Part shown: in pieces, positions 50,590 to 59,672 of the stretch
Position numbering within the stretch: position 1 is the stretch's first letter
Layout: every line of letters begins with the position of its first letter
From: Paraburkholderia nodosa DSM 21604
GTDB taxonomy: Bacteria > Pseudomonadota > Gammaproteobacteria > Burkholderiales > Burkholderiaceae
Length of the DNA stretch: 64,000 nt
Direction of reading: 5' to 3'
Assembly: GCF_000519185.1 (NCBI RefSeq)
Contig: NZ_JAFA01000010.1
Location: 86,785 to 150,784, forward strand
The notes under the pieces: generated by a model
What the model was told of the DNA's origin: nothing
The model's input: the letters and a program-made list of their open reading frames with translations, nothing else
The model's database searches: none
Position numbers and translations under genes: made by a program

Positions 50590-51153
50590 ATGAGCGATTC
50601 GAATTTGTCCCTCCGTGACCGTCTGGTCGATTGCGCGCTGGCCTTGCTCGAACAGGGCGAAAGCGACGTCAGCCTGCGTGCGGTGGCGCGGGCCGCCGGC
50701 GTTTCGGCGATGGCGCCCTATCGCCATTTCGAGGACAAGGCGGCGCTGATGGGCGCCGTCGCGCTCAAGGGCTTTGCCATGCTGGAGGCAAGCGCCGAGC
50801 GCGCCAACGAGGCCCACGACGCGCGCGAAGCGCTCGAGGCGCAGGGCGTGGCCTACGTTGGCTTCGCCCGCGCGCATCCTGCGCTGTTCCGGCTGATGTT
50901 CGCGGACGGGGCAGGACTCGCCTTGCCCCATGAGGATTGCCGGGGCGCTTATACGCTGATGGCACGCAACGTGGCGGAACTGGCGCCGCATTGCGTCGAG
51001 GCGGGGGTGCTCGCCTGCTGGGGACTGGTTCACGGTCTGGCGACGCTGGCGCTCGACGGAAGAATTCCGGCCGATCCGGCCGGTGAGCGTGCGGCGATCG
51101 CGCTGATAACCCACGCGCTGAAGGCCGCGCCGCCCGCCCTCGCCGGTTCCTGA
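50590..51153 (+). CDS. TetR-family regulator with WHG-type C-terminal domain
   Basis: 187 residues. The N-terminal helix-turn-helix (VSLRAVARAAGVSAMAPYRHFEDKAALMGAVA, about 27-58) is typical TetR. The effector domain contains ARAHPALFRLMF and CWGLVHGLATLALDG, which matches the WHG (TetR_C_13-like) domain. Probably represses itself and the divergent DUF4188 gene through the operator pair at 50541-50586. No strong ribosome site precedes the ATG, and the start sits only three bases beyond the operator, so binding could block initiation directly. Confidence 0.9.
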   Translation: MSDSNLSLRDRLVDCALALLEQGESDVSLRAVARAAGVSAMAPYRHFEDKAALMGAVALKGFAMLEASAERANEAHDAREALEAQGVAYVGFARAHPALFRLMFADGAGLALPHEDCRGAYTLMARNVAELAPHCVEAGVLACWGLVHGLATLALDGRIPADPAGERAAIALITHALKAAPPALAGS

Positions 51154-51228
51154 GGCGGCATCCGCAGCACGCGCATTCCCTCTCGCGCGTACGATTGCCG
51201 GCAACGCGATGACGACGAGAGAGGAGCC

Positions 51229-52347
51229 ATGGCGACAGAGGAATCCACGAGCGGCGTGCAGCAGTCCGGCCCCAAAGTCGCGCTTGCCCTGCAAGGCGGC
51301 GGCTCGCACGGCGCCTTCACGTGGGGCGTGCTCGATCGATTGCTCGAATCGACATCGCAGGGCACGCCGTTCAGTGTGGAGGCGATCAGCGGCGCGAGCG
51401 CAGGCGGAATCAACGCGACGCTCTGCGCGGCGGGCCTGGCCAGCGGGGGCGCCACGAAAGCGCGCGAGAGGCTGCGCACCTTCTGGGAAGCGGTGTCGCG
51501 CGCCGGGGAGCAGGCCGGCAATGCGCTCTTCGGCTTTTCCGAGCCCGGGCCGTTTGGCGGCTGGAATATCGACTGGAGTCCTGGCGCCATCTTCTCGGAG
51601 ATCGTGGGACTCGTCGCTTCGCCTTACAACAATCCCTTCTATCGCGATCCGCTCGGCCCGGTGATCCGCTCCGCGCTCCCGGAATCCGATCTCTCCACGC
51701 TCAACGCGAAGAGCGGGAGCCCGCAGCTTTTCATTTGCGCGACCAACGTACGCACCAATGAACGCACCATCTTTACGCAGCCCGAAATTTCCGTCGATGT
51801 GCTGCGCGCTTCCGCATGCCTGCCAAGCGAATTCCGCACCGTGAACGTCCACGGCGTGCCGTACTGGGATGGCGGCTATCTGGGCAATCCGCCTTTGGCG
51901 CCGTTGATCACCCATGCCCAGGACCTGATCCTGATCCTCGTGAATCCGTTCGTGCGCCACGACATGCCGCCGAAAAATGCGCGCGGCATTCTGGACCGGC
52001 TCAACGAAATCGGTTTCAACGCTTCCGTCGTGCTGGAGATCAACGCGATCGAAGCGGTCAACCGCGTGCTCGACTCGGTTGGCGAGGAAGCCGCGAGCCA
52101 AAGCCGCTTCAAGACCGTCAGGTTTCACCTGATCCGCGACGACGACTTTCTCGCGCAGTTCGGCTTCGTTTCCAAGAGCAGCACGTCCTGGTCGCTACTC
52201 AAAACGCTGTTCAACCGTGGACGCGAGGTGGCGGACGGGTGGCTCAAGAAGGACTACGCAAATCTTGGGCAAGCGTCTTCGCTCAGCGTCAAGGATGCGC
52301 TGCTCGATCCCACGCTCAAGCAGGTCAGCGGATCGCAAACGCAATAA
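51229..52347 (+). CDS. Patatin-like phospholipase
   Basis: 372 residues with the patatin fold: oxyanion loop LALQGGGSHGAFTWGVLDRL, nucleophile Ser57 in GASAG, and catalytic Asp214 in WDGGY. No signal peptide, so it is cytoplasmic or delivered another way. It lacks the DUF3734 tail of the first patatin in the window and the two are not close duplicates. GAGAGGAGCC upstream supports the ATG. It stands alone between the TetR gene and the GST gene. Confidence 0.9.
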   Translation: MATEESTSGVQQSGPKVALALQGGGSHGAFTWGVLDRLLESTSQGTPFSVEAISGASAGGINATLCAAGLASGGATKARERLRTFWEAVSRAGEQAGNALFGFSEPGPFGGWNIDWSPGAIFSEIVGLVASPYNNPFYRDPLGPVIRSALPESDLSTLNAKSGSPQLFICATNVRTNERTIFTQPEISVDVLRASACLPSEFRTVNVHGVPYWDGGYLGNPPLAPLITHAQDLILILVNPFVRHDMPPKNARGILDRLNEIGFNASVVLEINAIEAVNRVLDSVGEEAASQSRFKTVRFHLIRDDDFLAQFGFVSKSSTSWSLLKTLFNRGREVADGWLKKDYANLGQASSLSVKDALLDPTLKQVSGSQTQ

Positions 52348-52428
52348 AGCGCGTGGCGTAACATTCGGGCCTGGATCGGCTGAGCGGGGCCAGCGCGCTG
52401 GCCCCGCTCGCCTTGAGGGAGCAGACCA

Positions 52429-53199
52429 ATGCCGTTCGCATATATCGACGTCGAAACAGCCGTGCAGCGTGATGGCTTGCGCATGGTCGTGGTAGGTGGC
52501 GTTCCGAGTCCCTGGAGCGAAGCGGCCAAGGGCATCCTGCACATCAAGGGTATCGAGTGGGCTGCCGTGCGACTCGCCTACGACAGCGAGACACTGAAGC
52601 AGTGGACCGGGGAACTGAGCGCGCCCGCGCTCATGGTCGGTCAGGAGCGACCGCGCCGCGGTTGGGCGGATATTCTTCTACTCGCGGAGCGGTTGGTGCC
52701 CGCACCTTCGTTGTTGCCGGAGGACCCCGCCGAGCGTGCTCTGGCTTTCGGCCTCGCGCATGAACTGTGCGGTGAAAGCGGTTTGGGGTGGTCTCGCCGC
52801 CTGCAGCTGATTCATGCGGGTTTGCAGAATCATGGTGGCTTCCCCGAGCGGGTCGCGAAATATCTGGGCAAGAAGTACGGGTACAGCCCGCAAGTCGGTG
52901 CGGCTGCGGCCGGCAGCGTGAAGGCAGTGCTGGGGATGCTGACTGCGCGCCTGAAAGCTCAGCAAAAGGCAGGCTCTTCGTATTACATCGGCGACTCCGT
53001 GACCGCGGTCGATGTCTACAGTGCCAGTGTCCTGGCGCTCTTGCGCCCGCTGCCGCACGACGTGTGTCCGATGGACGCGACCGTGAGGACCGCTTTCGAA
53101 ACGCGGGATCCGGAGACCGACGCGGCATTGGATTCCATCTTGCTCGAGCATCGCGATCTGATGTACGCGCGACATCTTGCGTTGCCGCTATCGTTGTAG
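52429..53199 (+). CDS. Glutathione S-transferase-like protein
   Basis: 256 residues. The N-terminal ~80 residues have thioredoxin-like text (LRMVVVGGVPSPWSEAAKGILHIKGIEW, then LSAPALMV with a cis-Pro-like turn). The C-terminal part is helical with SYYIGDSVTAVDVYSASVLALLRPLP, which corresponds to the GST C-domain N-cap (GDxxTxADV). The catalytic Ser/Cys of ordinary GSTs is not obvious, so activity is uncertain. Good ribosome site GAGGGAGCAGACC. The phosphoribosyltransferase gene follows within 20 bases. Confidence 0.75.
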   Translation: MPFAYIDVETAVQRDGLRMVVVGGVPSPWSEAAKGILHIKGIEWAAVRLAYDSETLKQWTGELSAPALMVGQERPRRGWADILLLAERLVPAPSLLPEDPAERALAFGLAHELCGESGLGWSRRLQLIHAGLQNHGGFPERVAKYLGKKYGYSPQVGAAAAGSVKAVLGMLTARLKAQQKAGSSYYIGDSVTAVDVYSASVLALLRPLPHDVCPMDATVRTAFETRDPETDAALDSILLEHRDLMYARHLALPLSL

Positions 53200-53218
53200 G
53201 TGAACGGAGCAAAACCAG

Positions 53219-54001
53219 GTGAACACAGAATTTGCCAGACTTCCCGTCTACTTCTATGGCTACGATGACATTGAAACGTTTTGCCTGTCTAAAAGAGAGC
53301 AACTGGTTCAAGAAAACATAGGTTTGATACTCGGCATCTTGCGCGGAGGCGCCATACCGGCCCTGATGCTTTCGCAGATGTTGGGCCTGCCCGTCGAGTT
53401 TGTGCACTACGATCGACGGGAAACCAAGGCTGAAATCAACAACAAGAAAGTGTTTGATCTCGTCGACGCCTGCATCAAGGAAGGCAGGAGAATCCTGCTG
53501 GTGGACGATGTTGCCGGCGTTGGATATACGCTGGCCAACTGCTACGAGTATTTGCTTTCTTTTGTTAAAGACGAGTCTTTGATCAAAGTGCTGACGCTGG
53601 TGCACCACGTCGACAGTAGAACGGTGGCGGACCACTACAAAGACTGTTCTTCAGTGCGCGCTGTATTGCCCTGGGAGCGGTATGTCACCAGCCGCCAGTG
53701 CCTCGATGATTTCGTGAAGGCGGAAGCGGCACTGCTAGAGGATCAACGCTATAAGAAGACGTTGGCCATCGACGATTCCGCCTACCCGTTGAACTTGAAG
53801 CATGAATGGAGGGTGGATTGCCACGTGGAATTCAAAGGTGACCACAACTCACTATTCGATACCATCAAAGCCGTTGGGCCAGAGGAGATTTATTGCAACA
53901 ACGAATCCCTGATAGGCCTCATTCTGGATGAATTTCCGTTTTCCATAATGTATAAAACAATTAAAAACAAGCGATACAGAATAAGTGCCTTTGATCAATG
54001 A
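53219..54001 (+). CDS. Phosphoribosyltransferase-like protein
   Basis: 260 residues. The PRPP-binding loop appears as RILLVDDVAGVGYT with Asp96/Asp97, preceded by GILRGGAIPALMLSQMLG, the ligand-loop strand of type I phosphoribosyltransferases. The C-terminal ~90 residues (after LPWERYVTSRQ) have no match I recognise. GTG start with GGAG about 11 bases upstream, 19 bases after the GST gene. Base composition is clearly lower in GC than all neighbours, especially the last 150 bases, suggesting horizontal transfer. Substrate unknown; purine/pyrimidine salvage or a mobile nucleotide-related function are both possible. Confidence 0.72.
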   Translation: MNTEFARLPVYFYGYDDIETFCLSKREQLVQENIGLILGILRGGAIPALMLSQMLGLPVEFVHYDRRETKAEINNKKVFDLVDACIKEGRRILLVDDVAGVGYTLANCYEYLLSFVKDESLIKVLTLVHHVDSRTVADHYKDCSSVRAVLPWERYVTSRQCLDDFVKAEAALLEDQRYKKTLAIDDSAYPLNLKHEWRVDCHVEFKGDHNSLFDTIKAVGPEEIYCNNESLIGLILDEFPFSIMYKTIKNKRYRISAFDQ

Positions 54002-54354
54002 CTGATTCGGCACTCGCCGCCCCTGCAAGCACTCAACCAGGCGTAGTGACGCGTTGTAAGAAAATCGGTGCTCGCGTTACGAACGATTGCGATCCTCCCC
54101 AATCAGTGCAAACGCTGAGGGCATCTGATCACGAAAATCTGTGACCTATGGATTCAAGGTCCGATTCCTAACCAGGCAGTCCGGGCGAATGAACTGTTCC
54201 AGACGCTGATTGGCCAGAACACGTTCGAGGCCGCGAAGATCGCGTGGCTGTCCATCAGCCGGTGATGCGTCAAGATGTGACCGAAACGCTCGCGTCGATT
54301 TCGGCGCCGAAATCCGCGAGCACCTCATTTCCCAACGATACCACCGAGGTGCAC
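54002..54354. other. Intergenic region with a possible gene remnant
   Basis: No complete gene. A 48-codon open frame at 54119-54265 reads ELFQTLIGQNTFEAAKIA before its stop and looks protein-like, but has no start codon with a ribosome site and no family match. It may be the tail of a decayed gene next to the low-GC phosphoribosyltransferase. Confidence 0.3.
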
Positions 54355-55206
54355 ATGCCTATCCCCTACGACCCATCGCGCGACGCGCTCGACTCACCGG
54401 AACTCAGGCCGACTGTGTTCACTGCCGGTGGCAACTACGATATTGACGGACTGTGCGCGGAGTTCGCGCGGCTTGCCTATATACGCTACGAGAAAGGCGG
54501 CGCTGAACTCCAGCGGCTCGAACAGGCGCTCGCCCTGGTGAGTTTTGAAGGCGCTGCTCCCTTCAACAATGCCGACGACGACACGCATGGCTTCGGCGCA
54601 GTGAGGCGCTCCGATGGCCTCGCCGTGCTCGCGTTCCGGGGAACGGAACCGCAGTCGCTTACCGATATCGCTCTCGACCTCGAAGGCAGCTTGTCCGCCT
54701 GGACGGAAAGCGCCGGCCAGGTTCATGCTGGATTTGCACGCGCCGCGCGCGGCTTGCGCGAAGCAGCCGATAACTGGTTGCAAACGACCACGGCGACGCG
54801 AACCCAACTCATCTTGACGGGCCATAGCCTCGGTGCGGCCATCGCGACGCTCTTTGCCAGCCTATGCACGCCCAACGCCCTCGTGACGTTCGGTTCGCCA
54901 CGCGTCGGCGACGCGGCGTTTGTCGCCACGCTCGCCCATGTCGACATCACGCGCTATGTCGATTGCTGCGATCTCGTCACCGATTTGCCACCGCCCGTTG
55001 GCGGATACGTTCATGCGGGAGCGTCGAACTACATCACGCGCGAAGGCGAACTGGCACCGCATGCCGACGATGCTTTCGTGCAAGCGGACCGCGCCGCCGC
55101 GCGCGACGACTATCTGCTCCAATACGCGTGGCGCATCGGTGACGTCATGGTGCGCGACCTCGCGGATCACGCCCCGATCAACTACGTGAGAAGTCTGGTT
55201 CCCTGA
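54355..55206 (+). CDS. Class 3 lipase-like protein
   Basis: 283 residues with the fungal-type class 3 lipase core: VLAFRGTEPQSLTDIALDL (oxyanion strand), QVHAGFARAARGLR, nucleophile Ser158 in GHSLGAA, FGSPRVGD, Asp in DLVTDLPPP and a final His in DHAPINYV. No signal peptide is seen. GAGGTGC just upstream fixes the ATG at 54355; the longer frame from 54244 covers the remnant region. It hydrolyses acylglycerols or related esters by family; substrate unknown. Confidence 0.87.
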   Translation: MPIPYDPSRDALDSPELRPTVFTAGGNYDIDGLCAEFARLAYIRYEKGGAELQRLEQALALVSFEGAAPFNNADDDTHGFGAVRRSDGLAVLAFRGTEPQSLTDIALDLEGSLSAWTESAGQVHAGFARAARGLREAADNWLQTTTATRTQLILTGHSLGAAIATLFASLCTPNALVTFGSPRVGDAAFVATLAHVDITRYVDCCDLVTDLPPPVGGYVHAGASNYITREGELAPHADDAFVQADRAAARDDYLLQYAWRIGDVMVRDLADHAPINYVRSLVP

Positions 55207-55230
55207 AGCGACACGTCGCCGTCAATCAGA

Positions 55231-56706
55231 CTAACCGAGCCCTTTTGCGTCGCTAGTCGCATCCCCCTCACGATGCACGGGCTGCGTCTCCTTCAGGCTC
55301 TTCGCGAGCCGCGACGCCTGCAGATAGCCAGGATTCGCAGGCCGCTTCAAGTAACGCCCCGCCCCGCGCCGCGCCCGCAGATCGCCGTTCGCCCACACCA
55401 GTTCACCTTGCGAGACCGTATGCGTGGGCACGCCGCGCACCGTCAAGCCTTCGAAGACGTTGAAGTCGACGTTCTGATGATGCGTCTTCACCGAGATCGT
55501 GCGCGTGGCCTGCGGATCCCACACGACGAGATCGGCATCGGCGCCGACAGCCACCGTGCCCTTGCGCGGATACAGGTTGAAGATCTGCGCGGCGTTAGTG
55601 GAGGTCACCCGCACGAACTCGTTCGGCGTGAGCCGGCCCGTGTTCACGCCCTGATCCCACAGCACCGCCATGCGATCCTCCACGCCGCCGCACCCGTTCG
55701 GAATCCTTGTGAAATCATTGCGGCCCATTGCCTTCTGCGAAGCACAGAACACGCAGTGGTCGGTCGCCGTAGTGTGCAGCAGCCCGCCTTGCAGCCCGCG
55801 CCAAAGCGCGTCGCGATGCTCTTTCGTACGGAACGGCGGGCTCATTACGTGGGCAGCAGCGCGCGTCCAGTCCGGGTCGCGATACACAGACTCGTCGATC
55901 ACCAGATGCCCGGCGAGCACCTCACCGAACACGCGTTGCCCTTCGCTGCGCGCGCGGGCGATCGCTTCGAGCGCATCTTTCGCCGAAACATGCACGATGT
56001 ACACCGGCACGCCCAGTACCTGCGCAATGCGAATTGCCCGGTTCGCCGCCTCGCCTTCGACTTCGGGCGGCCTTGAAAGCGGATGCGCCTCGGGCCCCGT
56101 GAAGCCGCGCGCAAGCAGCTGCCGTTGCAACTGGAAGACAAGTTCACCATTTTCAGCATGAACGGTGGGCAGCGCACCCAGTTCGAGCGAGCGCGCGAAA
56201 CTGTTCACGAGAATCTCGTCGTCGGCCATGATGGCGTTCTTGTACGCCATGAAGTGCTTGAAGCTCGACACGCCGTGTTCGTTCACGAGCAGCCCCATGT
56301 CGCGATGCACGCTCTCGTCCCACCACGTCACCGCCACGTGGAAGCCATAGTCGGCGGCCGCCTTTTCGGCCCAGCCGCGCCACTCGCGAAACGCGTCCAT
56401 GAGCGGCTGCTTCGGGTTCGGAATCACGAAATCGATGATCGACGTCGTGCCGCCCGCCAGGCCCGCCGCCGTGCCCGTGTAGAAGTCGTCGCTCGCCGTC
56501 GTGCCCATGAACGGCAGCTCCATGTGCGTATGCGGGTCGATGCCGCCCGGCATCACATACTGGCCGCCCGCGTCAACCACGGTCGCGCCCGCGGGCGCGT
56601 CGAGGTTTTCGCCCACGGCCTGGATCACGCCGCTTTCGCAGAGCACGTCCGCGCGCCAGCTCTTGTCCGCATTGACGACGGTGCCGCCTCGAATCAGGAT
56701 CGCCAT
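55231..56706 (-). CDS. hydA: Dihydropyrimidinase / D-hydantoinase
   Basis: 491 residues. Opens dihydrouracil or dihydrothymine to the N-carbamoyl-beta-amino acid. The binuclear zinc site is intact: DPHTHM (HxH), the carbamylated-lysine segment SSFKHFMAYK, His in TVHAENGE, His in YIVHVSA and Asp in TATDHC. C-terminal VGADADLVVWDP is typical of the cyclic amidohydrolase superfamily. Last gene of the pyrimidine operon, 44 bases after the permease gene. Confidence 0.95.
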   Translation of the reverse strand: MAILIRGGTVVNADKSWRADVLCESGVIQAVGENLDAPAGATVVDAGGQYVMPGGIDPHTHMELPFMGTTASDDFYTGTAAGLAGGTTSIIDFVIPNPKQPLMDAFREWRGWAEKAAADYGFHVAVTWWDESVHRDMGLLVNEHGVSSFKHFMAYKNAIMADDEILVNSFARSLELGALPTVHAENGELVFQLQRQLLARGFTGPEAHPLSRPPEVEGEAANRAIRIAQVLGVPVYIVHVSAKDALEAIARARSEGQRVFGEVLAGHLVIDESVYRDPDWTRAAAHVMSPPFRTKEHRDALWRGLQGGLLHTTATDHCVFCASQKAMGRNDFTRIPNGCGGVEDRMAVLWDQGVNTGRLTPNEFVRVTSTNAAQIFNLYPRKGTVAVGADADLVVWDPQATRTISVKTHHQNVDFNVFEGLTVRGVPTHTVSQGELVWANGDLRARRGAGRYLKRPANPGYLQASRLAKSLKETQPVHREGDATSDAKGLG

Positions 56707-56750
56707 GATGCCAAGTCTCCTTCAGTTGAACGAATTCGCGCTGCCACAAC

Positions 56751-58253
56751 TCACGCGTTTGCCACGCTCGGGCGCCGGCTCTTGCCGAGCTTCATCATCA
56801 CGCCGTAGACGAGCGCCGCGATCGCGAGTCCCACGAACCACGCATAGGTGTAAATGCTTTTGAATGCGTCGGGCACGGAGGGAAACACATTCGGGAACGC
56901 GGTGTAGAGAAAGCCCGGCAGATTGGGCAGCACCCCTAAGACCAGCGCGACGACGGCTGCCAGGTTCCAGCCGTTCGAGTAGGCATATTCGCCGTTCTCC
57001 TCGAATAACTCCGCAGTATTCAGGCGCGTGCCGCGAACGAGGAAGTAATCGACGATGAGAATGCCCGCCACGGGTCCGAGCAGCGCCGAATAGCCGACGA
57101 GCCAGGTGAAAATGTAGCCCTGTGTGGTGGCGAGAATCTTCCACGGCATCATCAAGATGGCGATACCCGCGGTGATGAGCCCACCCGCCTTGTACGAAAT
57201 GGCCTTGGGCCAGAGGCTCGAAAAATCGTAGGCCGGGCCGACGAGATTCGCGGCGAGATTGCAGCACATCGTGTCGAGCGTGAGGATGACGAGCGCGATG
57301 CCCACGCCCACGCCTTCCATGCGGCTCGTGAGATCGATAGGGTCCCAGATCGCCTTGCCGTAAATCACCACCGTGGCCGAAGTCACGACGACCGAGACCA
57401 CCGAAAGCAGCGCCATCGGAACAGGCAGACCAATGGCTTGCCCCACGAATTGGTCCTTTTGCGTTTTTGCGAAGCGCGTGAAATCGGGAATATTGAGCGC
57501 GAGCGTGGCCCAGAAGCCCACCATAGCCGTGAGACTCGGCCAGAACGTCGCCCAGAAGAGCCCCGCCTTCTTGCCGCCAGCGGCGAACTGGGAAGGTTGC
57601 GAGAGCATCGAACCCACGCCGCCCGCCTTCGAACAGGCCCACCACACGAGCACCACGCACATCACGACTTTGATGGGCGCAGACCAGCTTTCGAGCCAGC
57701 GGATCGAATCGGTACCGTGCAGGATGAAATAGAGCTGCAGCACCCAGAACACAAGGAAGCACGCGCCCTGGCCGATCGAGATGCCGAGAAACGGTAGCGC
57801 GTCGCCCACCAGCGCGTTGTGCGTGAGAATATTGGCGAGCGTATAGATGGCGCTGCCGCCAAGCCACGACTGGATACCATACCAGCCGCACGCCACGATG
57901 GCGCGCAGCATGGCGGGCAGCTTCGCGCCCTGCGTGCCGAACGAGGAACGCACCAGCACCGCGTAGGGAATGCCGTATTTCGTGCCGGCGTGGCCGATCA
58001 GCAGCATCGGCACGAGCACGATGAGATTGCCGAGCAGCACCGTGAGCACGGACTGCCACGGTGACATGCCCTGCTCGGTGAGCCCGGCCGCGAGCATGTA
58101 CGAGGCGATGTTCATCACCATGCCCACCCAGAGCGCCGCGAAGTGATACCAGCGCCATGTGCGCTGCGCTGCGCCGGTGGGCGCGAGATCGTCGTTGTAT
58201 AACTCGCTTTCGGCGCGGCGCACGCTGGCGTCGCCTGTCAATGGCTGACTCAT
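56751..58253 (-). CDS. NCS1-family nucleobase (pyrimidine/hydantoin) permease
   Basis: 500 residues, about 12 membrane helices. NCS1 marks include the N-terminal NDDLAPTGAAQRTWRWYHFAALW-type start, LIGHAGTKYGIPYAVLVRSSFG, WYGIQSWLGG, and NIPDFTRFAKTQKDQFVGQA. Imports uracil, thymine, dihydropyrimidines or allantoin with Na+ or H+; genomic context argues for pyrimidines. It lies between preA and hydA; GGAG is 8-10 bases upstream of the ATG. Confidence 0.93.
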   Translation of the reverse strand: MSQPLTGDASVRRAESELYNDDLAPTGAAQRTWRWYHFAALWVGMVMNIASYMLAAGLTEQGMSPWQSVLTVLLGNLIVLVPMLLIGHAGTKYGIPYAVLVRSSFGTQGAKLPAMLRAIVACGWYGIQSWLGGSAIYTLANILTHNALVGDALPFLGISIGQGACFLVFWVLQLYFILHGTDSIRWLESWSAPIKVVMCVVLVWWACSKAGGVGSMLSQPSQFAAGGKKAGLFWATFWPSLTAMVGFWATLALNIPDFTRFAKTQKDQFVGQAIGLPVPMALLSVVSVVVTSATVVIYGKAIWDPIDLTSRMEGVGVGIALVILTLDTMCCNLAANLVGPAYDFSSLWPKAISYKAGGLITAGIAILMMPWKILATTQGYIFTWLVGYSALLGPVAGILIVDYFLVRGTRLNTAELFEENGEYAYSNGWNLAAVVALVLGVLPNLPGFLYTAFPNVFPSVPDAFKSIYTYAWFVGLAIAALVYGVMMKLGKSRRPSVANA

Positions 58254-58287
58254 GGTTGCAGTTCTCCGTGGCTTGTCGTTGGTCTGG

Positions 58288-58317
58288 TTCGGCTCAGTTC
58301 GGCTCAGTTCGGCTCAG
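58288..58317. repeat. Three perfect tandem copies of a 10-bp unit (TTCGGCTCAG)
   Basis: Units at 58288-58297, 58298-58307 and 58308-58317 in the gap between preA and the permease gene. A slippage-prone microsatellite that lengthens the intercistronic gap. Confidence 0.9.
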
Positions 58318-58332
58318 TGCTGATTCGTTGCG

Positions 58333-59610
58333 TCAGGCGGCTTTCGGATCGGCCACGCGCGCCGGATTGTTGGGATGCGTGGTCCAGTTCGCGTAGCGGC
58401 CCGAGTCGACGCGCTCCATCGTGATGCATTGGTCGACCGGGCAGACATGCATGCATAAATTGCACCCGACGCAGTTTGCGTCGACGACCTCGAAGTGACG
58501 CTTGCCGTCGCGCGTGGCGGTAATGGCCTGATGCGAGGTGTCCTCGCAGGCGATATGGCAGAGCCCGCACTGGATGCAGCGGTCCTGATCGATGCGCGCC
58601 TTGATGTCGTAGTTGAGGTTCAGGTACTGCCAGTCGGTGACGTTGGGCACGGCGCGGCCGCGAATGGCGTCGAGATTCGCGTAGCCCTTGTCGTCCATCC
58701 AGTTGGAAAGGCCGTCGATCATATCGCTGACGATTCGGAATCCATAATGCATCGCGGCGGTGCAGACCTGCACGCTTCCCGCGCCCAGCACGATAAATTC
58801 GGCGGCGTCACGCCAGTCGGAAATACCGCCGATGCCGGAGATGGGCAAGCCGTGCGTTTGCGGGTCGCGCGCGATTTCCGCGACCATGTGCAGTGCTATG
58901 GGCTTCGCGGCGGGGCCGCAGTAGCCGCCGTGCGTGCCTTTTCCATCCACGGTCGGCAGCGGCGCCATCACGTCGAGATCGACGCCCACGATCGAGTTGA
59001 TCGTATTGATGAGCGAGACGCCGTCCGCGCCGCCCTTCATCGCCGCGCGCGCGCCGTGGCGTATGTCGGTCACGTTAGGTGTCAGTTTCACGAGACAAGG
59101 CAGGCGCGTGCCCTCCTTCACCCAGCGCGTGACCATTTCGATGTATTCGGGCACCTGCCCCACGGCCGCGCCCATGCCGCGCTCGCTCATGCCATGCGGG
59201 CAGCCGAAATTGAGCTCCACCGCATCGGCGCCGGTGTCTTCCACCTGCGGCAGGATCCACTTCCAGTCCTGCTCGGTGCACGGCACCATCAGCGATACAA
59301 TGAGCGCCCGGTCTGGCCAGTCGCGCTTCACCTGCGCGATTTCCTCGAGGTTCACGTCGAGCGGGCGGTCGGTAATGAGCTCGATATTGTTCAACCCCGC
59401 AATGCGCTGACCGCGCCACGTGGTGGCGCCATAGCGCGAGCTCACGTTCACCACGTGCGGGTCGAGCCCGAGTGTTTTCCAGACCACGCCGCCCCAGCCC
59501 GCCTCGAAGGCCCGATTGACGTTGTAGGCCTTGTCGGTGGGTGGCGCGGAGGCAAGCCAGAACGGGTTCGGCGATTCGATGCCGGCAATCGTGCAACGCA
59601 GGTCGGCCAT
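58333..59610 (-). CDS. preA: NAD-dependent dihydropyrimidine dehydrogenase subunit PreA
   Basis: 425 residues. The N-terminal TIM barrel resembles dihydroorotate dehydrogenase (NPFWLASAPPTDK, VELNFGCPHGMSERGMG, ISGIGGISDWRDAAEF for FMN binding). The C-terminal part has two 4Fe-4S clusters: CIQCGLCHIAC and CVGCNLCMHVC with a following CPVDQC-type cysteine. With PreT it reduces uracil and thymine to dihydropyrimidines. Inner ATG at 59610 chosen; the 22-residue extension overlaps upstream noncoding bases. 62 bases after preT. Confidence 0.95.
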   Translation of the reverse strand: MADLRCTIAGIESPNPFWLASAPPTDKAYNVNRAFEAGWGGVVWKTLGLDPHVVNVSSRYGATTWRGQRIAGLNNIELITDRPLDVNLEEIAQVKRDWPDRALIVSLMVPCTEQDWKWILPQVEDTGADAVELNFGCPHGMSERGMGAAVGQVPEYIEMVTRWVKEGTRLPCLVKLTPNVTDIRHGARAAMKGGADGVSLINTINSIVGVDLDVMAPLPTVDGKGTHGGYCGPAAKPIALHMVAEIARDPQTHGLPISGIGGISDWRDAAEFIVLGAGSVQVCTAAMHYGFRIVSDMIDGLSNWMDDKGYANLDAIRGRAVPNVTDWQYLNLNYDIKARIDQDRCIQCGLCHIACEDTSHQAITATRDGKRHFEVVDANCVGCNLCMHVCPVDQCITMERVDSGRYANWTTHPNNPARVADPKAA

Positions 59611-59672
59611 GATGCAACTCCTTCGTATTGTCTGGATTCGGTGTGTTGCTCGCCTGGATCGAGCTGCGCAGT

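Noticed and set aside
56722..58158. 478-codon minus-strand frame overlapping the NCS1 permease
   Set aside because: Different frame of the same DNA, Arg/His-rich; the permease frame has clear membrane helices and family motifs.
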